DNA of 64,000 nt from Phoronis australis. Its lineage: Eukaryota; Phoronida; Phoronidae. Below are positions 49,700-61,930 of the stretch, in pieces. Both the position numbers and the translations under genes were made by a program. Numbering within the stretch: the stretch's first letter is position 1; each line of letters starts with the position of its first letter. Below the pieces are notes generated by a model that saw nothing but the letters and a program-made list of their open reading frames with translations, was not told the origin of the DNA and searched no databases. The stretch spans positions 984,637 through 1,048,636 of the forward strand of contig NMRA01000050.1 of the NCBI GenBank assembly GCA_002633005.1, in the 5' to 3' direction.

Positions 49700-51490
49700 T
49701 TTTCAAATTAGACATGTTCTACGTTTTTCTTTTCTTTTTACTTTGCCTTTTTTCTTGGATAATACTTTAGGAATCAAGGAAAATTTTATTTTTAGAGGAA
49801 AAACAGAAACATTTTCCTGGACTGGAGGGGGTTTCCCTCCATTCGGTGCTATGTGCATCTACAATCGTGCTTGGCGCAAATGTTTACAGACAAAAAGTTG
49901 GGCCCCCCTTGTGATATCCTAGATCAACCACTGTACAGTCACTCTCCCATTAACAAAACGAAAAAGTCCTTAAGACTTATATGTAACACAAAACGATGTC
50001 ATAACTACCATCAGGAAGAGATCTCTTCCTGCTACCATTAAGTTTTTCCAGAGCTCCAAATCTGAATCTTGAAGCTGATGCTCAGAACTCCACATTGAAA
50101 GCTGAAATTACGGCATCAAGACCATTACATTTGTCGGTCCCAAAATGTTTGCTTGACGTCTAGCGACGTGTTTCCGAAAAAAATGGGAAAGTATATTAAC
50201 ACGAGACAATCCAACAATCATGCATGATTGAATGGTTATTGCAAACAATACCTTTTAAGTACAGAAGACCCACCGGGATGTACTAATCCTGTAAAGGTGT
50301 CAGGCTTCAGGGTAGCAATTTTTGTTGCTCATCACATACATGACATAGCGCACAGGTTTACCGAATCGTAAAATGAACCTTCTGGTGAACAGTTGTACTC
50401 AAATATAACGAAGTTCCAAGACAATGTTTTTGGGTGGGCCCAAACGTTTAACTTGGAGAAATCCTAGTACATATTTGATGAACTTTTCAAAGCATGGAAA
50501 ACGTATAATATCCATTACTATTTCTACAGTAATGTTTTCGCCGAGCCTCCACTCAACAGTTTTTGAAGCAACGTTTCAGCCCGTTGTTTTTACAATCATC
50601 ACCATGACTTCATTTTTAGGGGTGACGTTTGCAAAGTGAAGGACTGAAACGTAGATCCGATCAAACGTTGCAGGTTCAGGTGAGAACGGACCAGAAGGCT
50701 CCAACCGTGATTATAAAACATCACTACCACAATACGAATTCGAGATGTACATGAAAATACTATATAGGGCTAGGAATGTCATTGGTTCATGTGGGCATCC
50801 CGATTTCGATCAGATGTAAGCCACTAGCAGATAAAGAATTTCAAAAGGGGTTCTTGCCGTGGTAAATTTCTGACAACGTAAGGGGATGGCGACATGTACA
50901 TGTTTTCGAAGCAGAGTGGGAGGGGTGCACAAGCACACCAACCCATCTACGTAAATAACTGGGCTGAGTTTGTTAAATTTTGATTGAAAATTTTGATACA
51001 GTACAGGCTTCGGATTTTGAAACACAGACAGACTACGAAAAAATCAAATTATTTGAAGTAAGGTATCGGTGAAGTTAAGTGTTTTATAATCTAATACTGA
51101 AAACTCTGACTTGCAACACATAGAACAACTCATCACTACAGAATTTATTACATAGTTTGTGCATCGTTGCCTTTAACTGTGGTTGACATCGAGTTATGGT
51201 TAGGACGTCACTTTAGTTTTCCACTTTTAAGTGTATTATAGTGCATAATTATGAGTATTATACAAGTCCAGTTGTTAAAGCTGTTGGCCAGAATTGCGTT
51301 TCGGAGATCCAAATCAGTGATCAAAAGAAGTAAAAATTCAACCATAGCCTACACTGTACATCACACTGCAGTTTTTTTTCAACATTATACAAAAACAGGA
51401 GTAACGCAAAGCGCCGATATGCGCCCGCGACTGCACCTCCGACAGTATGCTTCCAGGTGTATTCATAATATGTAATATACAAAATAAAAA
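49700..51490. other. No supported feature
   Basis: No convincing exon, RNA or repeat is visible. A minus-strand stretch at about 50640-50410 reads protein-like (VTPKNEVMVMIVKTTG, then EWRLGENITVEIVMDI) but has an in-frame TGA and no recognised family. Confidence 0.4.
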
Positions 51491-51493
51491 TCA

Positions 51494-51605
51494 CTAGGTG
51501 GCGCAGCATACATTGTATCCATTTGAAACAAGACCACCGCTGTCATATTCTTGACAACTATTTGCCAATTTACATCCGTCAAAATACTTGGTAAATACAG
51601 AGCCC
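51494..51605 (-). other. Possible Ly6-like terminal exon (uncertain)
   Basis: After a possible acceptor (gtcctctag), the minus strand reads VFTKYFDGCKLANSC, then SNGYNVCCAT and stop. Paired cysteines and the closing VCC resemble the end of a Ly6/three-finger domain, but the usual final Cys-Asn is absent. It lies about 1.9 kb downstream of the Ly6-like gene on the same strand and could be a broken paralogue. Confidence 0.22.
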
Positions 51606-52944
51606 CTAGAGGACGCAACAGCACTCAGGCATGTCCTAAAATCTCTGGCGGCCGTACTCTCCTCAATAATGTAACAAATACACCGAATATGACCCAGATT
51701 CATCAAAAGAACTTTGTAGATATTGCGGCAGCCGTACGTGTACGTGGGTCCATTGTGAAAAATCTGCAAACGGTAGACGGTGGACATAATTCTTCAATTC
51801 AGGTGAATAATCATATGCAAAAATCATAAATCATGACTTCTGGAGCTTTCTATTTAATAAATTTCCCGATGTTGCGGAGCCAACTGGCTCCTTCTACTGG
51901 GGATTTATGACGTACAGGTTCCCACGAAAATTTCATCCCCCAGGATACAAGTTTAGTTGTACACGATCAAAAGCAATCACAAAAAGGTCGAACAACTCAA
52001 GAACAAACCGCCGGAGGAGATAAGTGAAAACTGTTTTGAAGCTCATTTTAAAAATCGATTTCTGAGCAGTGAACGTTAGTAGTATTTACATGTATCTGTG
52101 TTATAAATTTTAAAAATGATCTGTTCACCTTCTAAAAAATCCAATGCAATACTTTGTGTTGGTGACGTACATTGTTCTTGTCAATTGTCCCGCTCTTGGT
52201 GGAGTATCTCACTTTTTGAATTTTTCCCGCCATCCCGCCAAACCATCAAAATGTCCCGCTTTTTGACACATATTATCATATACTACTGTAATTTCCCACG
52301 CTTCATAAGACTTTTTTCCAGTTCTACTAAAAAGAAAAAACGGAAAATTTGGTCGTTAGGCACCTGCAATTGACCATTTTACATGAAAATCAAAAACTAC
52401 CGTCTGACGCTTTCGGCTGAAACGTTTCCCGTTCGACAAAAACGCTGTAGCGACGTTTATTGTGTTGCGGCGAATATTTCACCCTTGTGTTTTGGCATAT
52501 ACCCAGATGCACCTTTTTTATCCGAGATGCCCGCTTTTCAATCCAATTGTCCCGTTTTTAAATTCTCGACTTTTGACAACTATGGAGAGGCGCTCATTTG
52601 TATCTTTGTCATAAATATTGTTATTTGTCATGAATATTGTTATTTTCCGGAGTCCACTTTCTGTAGTAACATGACAGTCGTAAAACGTTTCCCATTGGCT
52701 TTTGTTTACTAAAACACACTGCATGTATCAAGATCACTAACTTTTGATTTCTGAAGAAATGAGTTTATTTACGCCCTACTGTGGAAAATACAACACTGCA
52801 ACTTCTGTAATGATCTATCCAAATTACATTTCCAACCTACGCAATAGATGTTTGTTAATTTTTGGCTGCCAGAAAGCATTTATCAGCAAATTTCGGATAG
52901 CCAGTTGGAGAATTAGTTTATCCCATTTTAGGAATGTCACTGCA

Positions 52945-53195
52945 TACTGAGTTTTTACTGAAGAACTGTATCCCACGGCACTAAAGGTCTAATTAATATA
53001 TGAAGATGAATGCCTGACTAAATTCTTCACAGTAACTGTGAGGAATCCATATTCTAAAATCTTTGTCTTGAATCTTTGTCTTTCGCTAATCATCGAAAAT
53101 ATTTCGCTGGTGGTTTAATTAGTCATTGATGTAACCTCTCTGCTTCATTTCTTTTTTATATTACTATTACACCCAATTATTTTTCGCATTTCGGT
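52945..53195. repeat. Diverged duplicate of 55235-55475
   Basis: Shared blocks in the same order and orientation: TTTTTACTGAAGAA, AAGGTCTAA, ATTCTTCACAG/ATTATTCAGAG, TTTTAAAATCT-like, TGGTTTAATTAGTCAT and CCTCTC.GCTTCATTTCTTTT. Each copy lies a few hundred bp beyond a Ly6-like exon on the minus strand, suggesting an old local duplication. Confidence 0.5.
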
Positions 53196-53435
53196 AACAC
53201 TCTTAAAAATATTTTTAAAACGATTAGATATGCAAAGTGATGATTATTTATGAATTAAACTGTCCATCGTTTTCTTTTGCTATGATCATACACCATCAAG
53301 AACTGACAAAGAGCTTTCTGAAGACACACTTATACAATACAGTAAATATAATCAAGCAAGAACTTAAAGTTATCGGTGTTAATCCTCGTACTAAAAGCAA
53401 ATTATTTAGACATAGCAGTAGCAAATGCCGTCCTT

Positions 53436-56400
53436 TTATGCCCAGGCATTCGCGAACGAAAGGAATGTAACAATAAGAAGAATCCCGTAACTTCCTGTTT
53501 TGGGTGCATTGTTGCAGTAATGGCCATTGCAGTGGCATATCTCTACCAAGGTCTTCACTCCCGCTAAGTAGATGTTGGACTCGCTACATCCGCTTCTAAA
53601 GGGCTTGGCTGAGCACCCTCGTAGGTAGATGTCGGCCGCCACTAAACGAGCTGAAAAATTACATTAAACTTTATGAGAGTTACATAAAAGGAGGTTTAGA
53701 TGTGGAGTTCCCAGAAACGAAAACTCCAATGTTTAAAAGCTTAATGTATCAACAAATATCGCCATCTATGAACAGCCACGGAACTAGTCCAACGTGCATT
53801 TTGGTTCAATGCAGAGGTAGCTACTGCTGGAATCTTTGTTTATGATTGCAAGTTCATGAACAGTAATGCGAGTACCTTAACCCGTTAGATAGTACTCTGT
53901 ACACGGTCATAAAATTCGCACCTCCGACATGTGCGATTTTCTTCCAAAGTCTTAAGAAGTACTAATCTTATGACACTATTGGAAACGTATCGACTTTTTA
54001 TCGTAGTAAAACCATCGGAAACAATCTTTTTGTGCAACTCACAAATTGTGGCCTTCAAGTTTTTCAGCTTCCATCCTTTCCTTGGGGCTTATCCTGTTGT
54101 ATTTTTCAATACAATTATTTTGGTTGTTTGGGTCGAAAGTGTTGATCCTGCTGTGTTTTGAACGGATTTGTTTGGTGTGTTTTGATGACATTTGAATCTT
54201 ATCTTCTTGTGAATATTTGACAGTACCGGATTTATAAAGGATCAAAGGGCAATTGTCCTGGCCGCCCATCCGAGTTACGACCCCGTCTGATAGGGGACTC
54301 CCTAATATGACAGGCTGAAAATCATTTTAAAAAATGCAAAAGAGCGGCAGTTAATTCGATTGACCTTCCTTAATATAAAAGGGTATAAAAAAGTGAGGAA
54401 AATACAGGCAATTGATTCCATCCTAGGACCTTCTCTTCGCGAACAGCCTTTTAGGAAATTATCAATGAAAGAACATAAAACAGATGCCATCAGTACCCCT
54501 CTCCCCAAGGGGCGGAGCCCTTAATTAGCAGCCATTGGTGTTATCTGTCAAGTTCTCAATTTTTATCAAGTTCTACATGTACAAATGTATACAATTTCGA
54601 GAAAAAGCGCAATAATAAAGCAACATATTATGGCCCGCATGCACCCACGCACATCAACTTCTAAATAGCATTTTTGTGAAGGAAATTAGCAGTGAAGAAT
54701 GAAAACTGATGTCAGTGATTTGAAAAAGTATATGGCTTTATGCAAATTTGTGACGCCGTTGCCCTTTTTGTAAAATGTCTTTCCCTATACGCCTATATTG
54801 TAAGTGGAATGCATCTCAAAGTATCACAAGTATCACTTGTTTCTATTGTGTACATCCACAGTTATCACTTGTCTCTATTGTCTACATCCACAGTTATCAC
54901 TTGTCTCTATTGTGTACATAAACAGTTATCACTTGTCTCTATTGTCTACATCCACAGTTATCACTAGTCTCTATTGTCTACATCCATAGTATAGTGAACA
55001 GAGATAACAGATGTTCGTCGTTGCTTCTTCATTGACAAATTATTAACGTAAAATATACACTAGTAATAAAACCACTAAGATACAAATTCGAGATTTTGTC
55101 TTCGTTTCAGTGTGAAACTCATAACAATGTCTAAAATACCCTTAAAGGTATACTTTCAAGGTTGAAAACTCAAGAATTAGGATTTGGAAAACGTAATTAG
55201 TTAATACAACATTTTATGTAAATGATATTGCATCCTGATTTTTTACTGAAGAATGCAGTTGAACCAAACGACACCGAAGGTCTAAAATGTAAAAGATGCA
55301 TACTTCGGATAAGTATCTGCTTAAATTATTCAGAGCAACTGGCGGGACTCTTATTTTAAAATCTGTCTTGATATGGTTGCAATCTTTTGAATCATTGAAA
55401 GTTTTTCCTTGTTGGTTTGATTAATCATATTGTTTACCTCTCCATTTCCTTTCATGTTATAACTTTACTCCAAATTAATGACCACCACAAGTTCAATAGT
55501 TTACCAATTAGTTAATAAACCAGCTAAGTAGTAAGTGAAGTGTTTCTTTAATATACTATTTTTCAATAGTACTCTTGGTTTTTAGAAATAAAACAAGATT
55601 TATTTATCATTATTAAAAATGAAAAGTTTGTCAGCCTAGCCCTTGCCAACAGCAATGACCCGAAACAGTTATTTACTCTCAGTTGTGTCACTATGATATG
55701 AGTAGCATAATACATGTACACTGTGGTGTGGCTTACGCAAATACGCACATGAAGAGACGGATTTTATTTTCGTACATCCGTAGCGACAGTATACACCGAA
55801 CCAGAAGTTGTTCGCCGAGTCGTATTTGTCTTGGCAGCCATTCCTCCCTCTGTAGGCCGTGTTCCCGACCATTGTCACGTTACACTGCACACACTCAGTA
55901 ACTGCGTTGGCTGTAAATTAAATAGATAAGGGATATTATTAAGAAGAATCGGTGAATCATAGGAATACCTAAACAGGACAGGAATAGCGAAGACTGGTGG
56001 AGCAGTCTCGCATTGCCCATTATTTCGAATTGCGATAACGCCATTGGATTTTTTGGACTTGACAAAAGAGCTCCAAGCAAAAATAACTGAACATTAATTG
56101 TAAAACAGGTATTTCAAGCCATTCGACAAGCTTTTCGAAAGGATACCAAACCCGGTTTTGGCCTTTTAACAGACCAACTTTGTCCTTAGATGGTTTTTTC
56201 AGCATGGCAAAAGTCCCTTAGTGTCGGTAGTTTGCAGTTTGTGGTAAGATGATACAGATTACATCTGTTCCACTAACCGCCGCCATTTGCAAGCATTACC
56301 CTCAACATGTAAGGGCAAAAGTCTTCACCGTAGTGATCGACAGAAGAATACAAATTCCAGCAAAAAATACTAACCACTTGATGCTCTCTTCTGAAAAATA

Positions 56401-56500
56401 AAACAATTAAGTCAACAAACTTTCTTTTCATACACAGTTACTCACCAAAGCCAGCAGATGCCAGCAATAAAATGGCAGCATACATGTACATCATTCTCAT
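53436..56500 (-). CDS. Ly6/Quiver-like secreted protein, probably GPI-anchored, three exons, 144 aa
   Basis: Exons 56500-56446, 55910-55737 and 53641-53436 join with agreeing phases (1, 1) and consensus sites (GGCTTTG|gtgagt, tttacag|CC, TTTGC|gtaagc, cgtttag|TG); 435 nt give 144 aa. Exon 1 encodes a signal peptide (MRMMYMYAAILLLASAGFA). The mature part opens ECVQCN, continues GCQDKYDSANNF, VYCRYGCTK, LRGCS...SGC, and ends EICHCNGHYCNNA followed by a hydrophobic tail ILLIVTFLSFANAWA, a likely GPI signal. The C-x2-C opening, RGC element and closing C-Asn fit the Ly6/uPAR three-finger family, especially the invertebrate Quiver/Boudin type, which sits on the outer membrane face. Eleven cysteines are predicted, one more than usual; the extra one (SSC) lies just before the exon 2 donor, so that splice site may be slightly off. 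Confidence 0.65.
54830..54990. repeat. 32-bp tandem repeat, about five copies
   Basis: The unit TTATCACTTGTCTCTATTGT plus CTACATCCACAG is repeated about five times with small changes (GTGTACATAAACAG in one). It lies in intron 2 of the Ly6-like gene. Confidence 0.9.
55235..55475. repeat. Diverged duplicate of 52945-53195
   Basis: Partner of the block at 52945-53195, at an offset of about 2.29 kb, in intron 2 of the Ly6-like gene. Similarity is patchy but the order of words is kept. Confidence 0.5.
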
Positions 56501-56959
56501 TTCAACTGCTAATCAGGGTCAGGTCTATAAGGGCCAGGCCTATTGTTGAAAAGGAAAATAACAACGGCCGGGGTTTTTCTGAAACTACCTATTGTTCGTT
56601 TTGACCTACTTGGAAAAAAATAAATCAAAAACCACTTTCACTTTTAATTTCTACGCACATACATGTAGTTTTTTCGACGAAAGCAAAAGTGAGAATTTCT
56701 GATAGCGAATCCTGTGTAACCCCAAATTGTCACATTGATCTAAAATTTTGCAACCTCTGAACTTTGGGTCGGTGTTGCAAGACCAAACTGTCTCGACAAA
56801 TTTTGCATGTGTCAGTTTGGGCCTGTACAATATAGCGCAGGTGGACCTGACGTAACGTGAAATGATCGTGATAGAATCTCAGGGGTTACAGGGACTATGA
56901 ACTTGAAACGCTTTTATCAGCGTTTTCATTAGTTTATTACCCACTCGGCTCCAGGGGCA

Positions 56960-58125
56960 TATGATGAAAGCGCTCCGAGGAGCGAAACTTCGCGAAATTA
57001 ACCAAAAAGATGACGATAAAGATGACAAATATGACGACGATGGTGGCGAGGATGAACAAAAGAAGTAATAATAACATACACATGACGAACGTAGAAGTCC
57101 AAAATCAGTAAAAAAATGGCTACAGTCTTGAGCGACACTTGGCGAAATTAACGGAAATGACAACGACGGAGATGATGACGAAGATGATGACGATGATGAC
57201 GAATATGATGATGGTGGTGGCGATGATGAACATCATCGTAACATTCATATGACGAACTTAGATGTCATAAATCAATAAGAAATAGGCTACAGTCTAGTTC
57301 TATAGAAGCTAAACCAACAATGCACCAAGAGCGCTCAACAAAGGAACAGCGTTATCAGAAAATCTCAAATAACTTAAAAAGTAGACGTCGTAGCGGAAAA
57401 TGGAAAATATCTTCTGGAAGCCCGTTCAAAACGCTATCGAAATTGATAGTATCACATTGTTCCGTAATTTTTTTCGAAAAAATGAAATTTTGCCTTTTTT
57501 AAGAAATTCAAACTCGAATATATCTCAAAAACGGCAAGTCTGAGAAAAAAATGGGTCAGTTCATTTGAAAGAGTATACCTTAGAAAATCCACGTGCAAAA
57601 ATTCACGTCATTTTCTTCTCCCGTTTAAATGGCACCAAAGTACGACTGAAAAGGGGTCAACATGCGCAAGATCCGCCATCTTGAAAGCAACTTCCGGTTT
57701 TTGGGTTGATATAATAGCATGTCATAAAAAACTAATGTCCGTAAAATTTCGAAGGAATTGGCCCCATAATGCGCCCTCTACAGGAGAAAACGTTATTAGG
57801 CCAAAATCGAGGTGCGCATGCGCGATCACCGATATTTCCGCCATCTTTAAGCGAAAATTAACAATTTCCAACATATATGTAGTGCACATCCATGCCATTA
57901 ATTGTGCTGATTTTCAGCTCTGTACGTAAAAAATTGTAGCCTCCAGAAGCCTTTGAATCTTAAAATGAAAACAAAATGGCCGCCACAGCCGCCATCTTGG
58001 ATCCGATTTTTGACAAAAAACAATAGGCTTCCAGAACTTCCGGAAATACGTGTTATGTGTAAATTTCGTGATGATCGGACGAAAATTGCGACCTGTATCG
58101 TGCGAACAAACAAAAAAAAATGAAA
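56960..58125. repeat. About 1.17-kb tandem duplication, copy 1 (GAT/GAC-rich, YY1-like motifs)
   Basis: It starts GAAAGCGCTCCGAGGAGC, contains GATGACGA-rich stretches, CAAGAGCGCTCAACAAAGGA, and three CCGCCATCTT motifs (about 57674, 57839, 57989), the first followed by ACTTCCGG. Copy 2 follows directly. Long frames across it are repeat artefacts. Confidence 0.85.
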
Positions 58126-59270
58126 GCGCTCTGAGGAGCAAAACTTGGCGAAATTAACCAAAAAAAAACACGTTCGAGAGGACGAGAAAAGACGACGACA
58201 GAGATGATGACGAAAATGACAGCTATGACGACGATGGTGGCGATGATGGACAACCCTAGTTATGATATCATTCATATAACGAACGTAGAGGTCAGAAATC
58301 ACTAAGAAATAGGCTACAGTCTTGAGCGACACTTGGCGAAATTAACTGAAGAAAAGACGACGTCGGAGATGATGACGAAGATGACGAATATGATGATGGT
58401 GGTGGCCATGATGAAGAACATCATAACATTCATTTGACGAATTTAGATGTCATAAATCATTAAGAAATAGGCTGCAGTCTAGTTCAATAGAACCTAAACC
58501 AACCTGAATGCAGCAAGAGCGCTCAACAAAGGAACAGCGTTATCACAAAATCTCAAATAACTCGAAAAGTAAACGTCGTAGAGAAAAAGCATCATCTGAA
58601 AGCCCGTTCAAAGCTCTATCTAAACTAATGGTATCGCCTAATTCCGTAAATTTTTCGAAAAAAAATGAAATTTTGCGGTTTTTTTTAAGAATTTCAAAGT
58701 CTAATAACTCGAAAACGGTAAGTCTGGGAAAGAAATTGTTACAGGCCATTTGAAAGAATATACTTCAAAGAATCCACATGCAAAAAATCACGTCTTTTTC
58801 TCTTCCCGTTTAAAATCGCACTACAGCACGACTGAAAATGGGTCAACATGCGACAGATCCGCCATCTTGAAAGCAACTTCCGGTTTTTTGGTTTTTTATA
58901 ATAGCATGTCATAGAAAAATAATACCTGTAAAAATTCAAAGTAATTAGTCTGATAATGCGCCCTCTACAGGAGAAAACGTTTTTAGGCCAAAATCGAGGT
59001 GCGCATGCGCGATCGCCGATATTTCCGCCATCTTTAACCGGAAGTAAACAATTTCCGGCATACCTCTAGTGCACGTCCGTTTCATTCATTGTGCTGATTT
59101 TCAGCTCTGCACGTAAAAAAATGTAGCCTCCAGAAGCCTTTGAATCTTAAAATGAAAACAAAATGGCCGCCACAGCCGCCATCTTGGATCCGATTTTGAC
59201 GAAAAACAATAGGCTTCCAGTACTTCCAGAAGTACGTGTTACGTGTAATTTTCGTGATGATCGGAAAAGA
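58126..59270. repeat. About 1.17-kb tandem duplication, copy 2
   Basis: Matches copy 1 in order: GCTCTGAGGAGC, GATGACGA-rich tracts, CAAGAGCGCTCAACAAAGGA at about 58515, CCGCCATCTT near 58859, 59022 and 59178. Divergence of roughly 10 percent indicates an older event than the duplications at 28.5 and 38.8 kb. Confidence 0.85.
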
Positions 59271-59298
59271 AAAAAAAAACTTAGTGTCAGAGCAATAT

Positions 59299-59384
59299 AC
59301 TTGGCGAAATTTATTTCGCCAAGTAATTAAAAAAACAAACTTAGTGGAAGAGCAACATACTTGGCGAAATTTATTTCGCCAAGT
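59299..59384. repeat. Twin perfect palindromes, 60 bp apart
   Basis: ACTTGGCGAAAT and its exact inverse separated by TT form a 26-bp hairpin at 59299-59324, repeated at 59359-59384 within a 60-bp direct duplication. The half-site CTTGGCGAAATT also occurs singly in the neighbouring duplication (about 57138, 58145, 58331). Confidence 0.92.
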
Positions 59385-59465
59385 AATAATACGCCTGGTC
59401 TGGCAATGGAACTACTTTAAGTGAATGGTGAGATGCCTTGAAGGTCAACACATCTCACAATTTTT

Positions 59466-61930
59466 TTTTAATGTTTATTACGAAATCTTCAGAATACAAT
59501 GAATATACATAACCCAGAAAGCGACAAGGGGCATTAGATTCGGGTAAAAATACAAAGAAGTCTATATACAACTATTATATACGAATACATAAATAAAAAA
59601 AGATGTTAAGAATACAATGATATATGACAACGAATGAAAATAATTCATTTTCATACAGACGTATAAAATTCTATCCACTCACACAAAGAGATTTAATGTT
59701 ATAAAGAAATACTATTTCAAATAAAACCTTATTTTCATTTGAGTTAAGTTCTTGACATCCATGTAGAAAGAAATTAATTTTGTTGTACAATTGCGGAATT
59801 TCAGAATATTTTTATAAACATCGAGTTATTGTTCGAGTGCCTGGAAGAGCTGTACCCTCTCGTCCTTGCATACCTCACAAGCAAAGAAAACATGAGGATA
59901 TGTCTGGGTATCTCCACAGGAACACAGAAGCGAAATATTATTAAAATTATGTCTAAATTTCTCGTTGTTTAGGAATAGACCACATCTTGATCTGTATAGG
60001 GTTACACCCTGTATTTCATGGTTGCGGGGAAGTTGGAATGATGTCAATGGGACTGGCAAGTCTGGAGTAGTGGTATGCATTTTAAAGTTATTTTTGAGAG
60101 TGACAATTGAAGTGCTTTCTTTTATTTTGAATGGTAAGGAATTCCAGTTGTCAATACAAGTTAACATCGTTGATCTTCTGAAGGCTTGGCTGATGGAGGC
60201 TGGAATAGTTACATATTGCTTTGCCGGAGTCCTGGTCTCGTGCTTGGTCTTTTGTAGGAGTCAAAGAGGATTTTGTTAGAGTAGTTGTTTATGTTGATTA
60301 AGACTTTGAATGTATACATGGACAGGTGAAGTTTACGACGGGTTGCTAGTTTGCTCCAGTGAAGACTATTTAGAACCTTGATTGTGTTGGACCCTTTGTA
60401 TACCCCGGTTATGGCTAAAGCTGCTTGGTATTGTAATCTTTCTAATTGAAGAAGTATGCCAGCGTTTGCCGATTGGTAGATTATGTCACAGTAATCTAGA
60501 TGTGGAAGTACAAAAGACTTGAACAGAGTTTCAAGATGCATGGAGTTGAGATGACGAGAAATAATTCTAATTGGATTAATTAATTTTTGTACTTTTTGAA
60601 CGAGTTCGCGACAATGAGGAGTAAATGTAAGCTTATGGTCGAGTAGCAAGCCAAGATGTTTGTGCGTGAACTTATTGGGGATAACTCCCCCATTGAGTGA
60701 TAATTCCAGTGTTGGATTTGTTTGGAAATGAGTATTATTAGACTTAGAAAATATAAGATCAACACTTTTTTCAGGTTTAAATTTCATCTTCCATTTGTGA
60801 GACCAGTTTGCAATTGTAAGGAGTCGTGGGGATGCTCTTTTGAGAATGGGTGGAAAATTGCAGTGTCATCAGCATATAAGCATGTTTTAGAGCTTATCGT
60901 GTCTGGAAGATCATTGAGTAAGGGGCCTAGTACGCTACCCTGTCGTACTCCAGCATTTACGAAACCTGGCGTTGATGAAGGTGATAAGACACCCTCAATT
61001 CGTACTTTGTAAGTTCGATTTTCCAGATATGATTTTAAAAGTAAGAGGAGAGTGCCTGAGAAACCGTAAGATTGTAATTTATGTAGAAGCAGGCCATGGG
61101 GAACGACATCAAAGCTGACGCAATGTCTAAAAATACGGATCTCACGTTGTACCCTTGCTCTAACTGGAGGTGGATGTCGTGTACAATTTCTGTAATTTGC
61201 GACACAGTGCTGTTACCAGCCATGAATCCAAATTGATGACGATATATGAGGTTTTGTGAAGAGAGGTGGTCAAACATGTGCTGAGAAAGAATTTTTTTTC
61301 TAAAATTTTGGATAAGGTGTTAAGTAGAGTTATGGGGCGATAGTTGGCAATGTATGTTTTGGAGTTCTTTTTGTGTATTGGTATCATAACGCCAAGCTTC
61401 CAGTTCGAAGGAAATTTTCCAGATTGTAGTATTTTGTTGTATAATGTTGTCAGAGCAAATGTAAGCTCTCTTGCTATTATCTTGATCATTTTATTGGTTA
61501 TGAGATTGGTACCGTCGTTTTTGTTTTCGTCAATGTTTTCTAGTAGTTTTCTGACTTCAGATGGTTGGGCTTCTATGTAAGAGAGGTGTTCTAATGTTCT
61601 GTTTGGGAATTCTGGATAGTTTAGTGTTGGTGCAATGTGACTCTTGGCAGTGAAGTAGGCTAGAAATAAGATACTTTTATCGGCTTTGGATGACGCCTGA
61701 GAGTTGGATTCTTTTGAGTGGATGGTGGGGTATGGTGATTGCTTTACCTGTCCTCGAATTTTGTTTACTACATCCCAATATTCCTTAGAATTTTTGGAGA
61801 CATTTTTGATATTGGAGATAACTTTCATGTTATAGTCTTGTTTTGTAATTTTAATTAGTTCTTCCACACTCTTGCACTGTTCTTTGTAGCACTTGAACGT
61901 GCATGGGTTATTTGATCTTCTGAACGATTT
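59466..61930 (-). pseudogene. 5'-truncated non-LTR retrotransposon (reverse transcriptase and C-terminus)
   Basis: Read on the minus strand from about 61930: YWDVVNKIRG, then reverse-transcriptase blocks LITNKMIKI, FPSNWKLGVMIPIHKK, ANYRPITLLNTLSKILEK, a shifted frame with QFGFMAGNSTVSQI and FLDIASAL (normally DI.KAFD), NAGVRQGSVLGPL, and LYADDTAIF with the catalytic YADD at 60876-60865. It continues through HLGLLLDHKLTF, FVLPHLDYCDIIYQ and SLHWSKLATRRKLH to SLLCSCGDTQTYPHVFFACEVC near 59870. It ends in AATAAACATTAAAAAAAAA at 59478-59466. No endonuclease is present, and frame breaks (for instance near 61100 and 60200) make it inactive. It resembles jockey/CR1-type elements. Confidence 0.9.

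Noticed and set aside
56375-56390. 16-bp microexon between Ly6-like exons 1 and 2
   Set aside because: It has plausible splice signals but would shift exon 2 out of its cysteine-rich frame; direct joining keeps phase.
57898-58332. 144-codon minus-strand frame with His/Arg-rich start
   Set aside because: It is the antisense of the GATGACGA-rich tandem duplication and is not maintained in the other copy.
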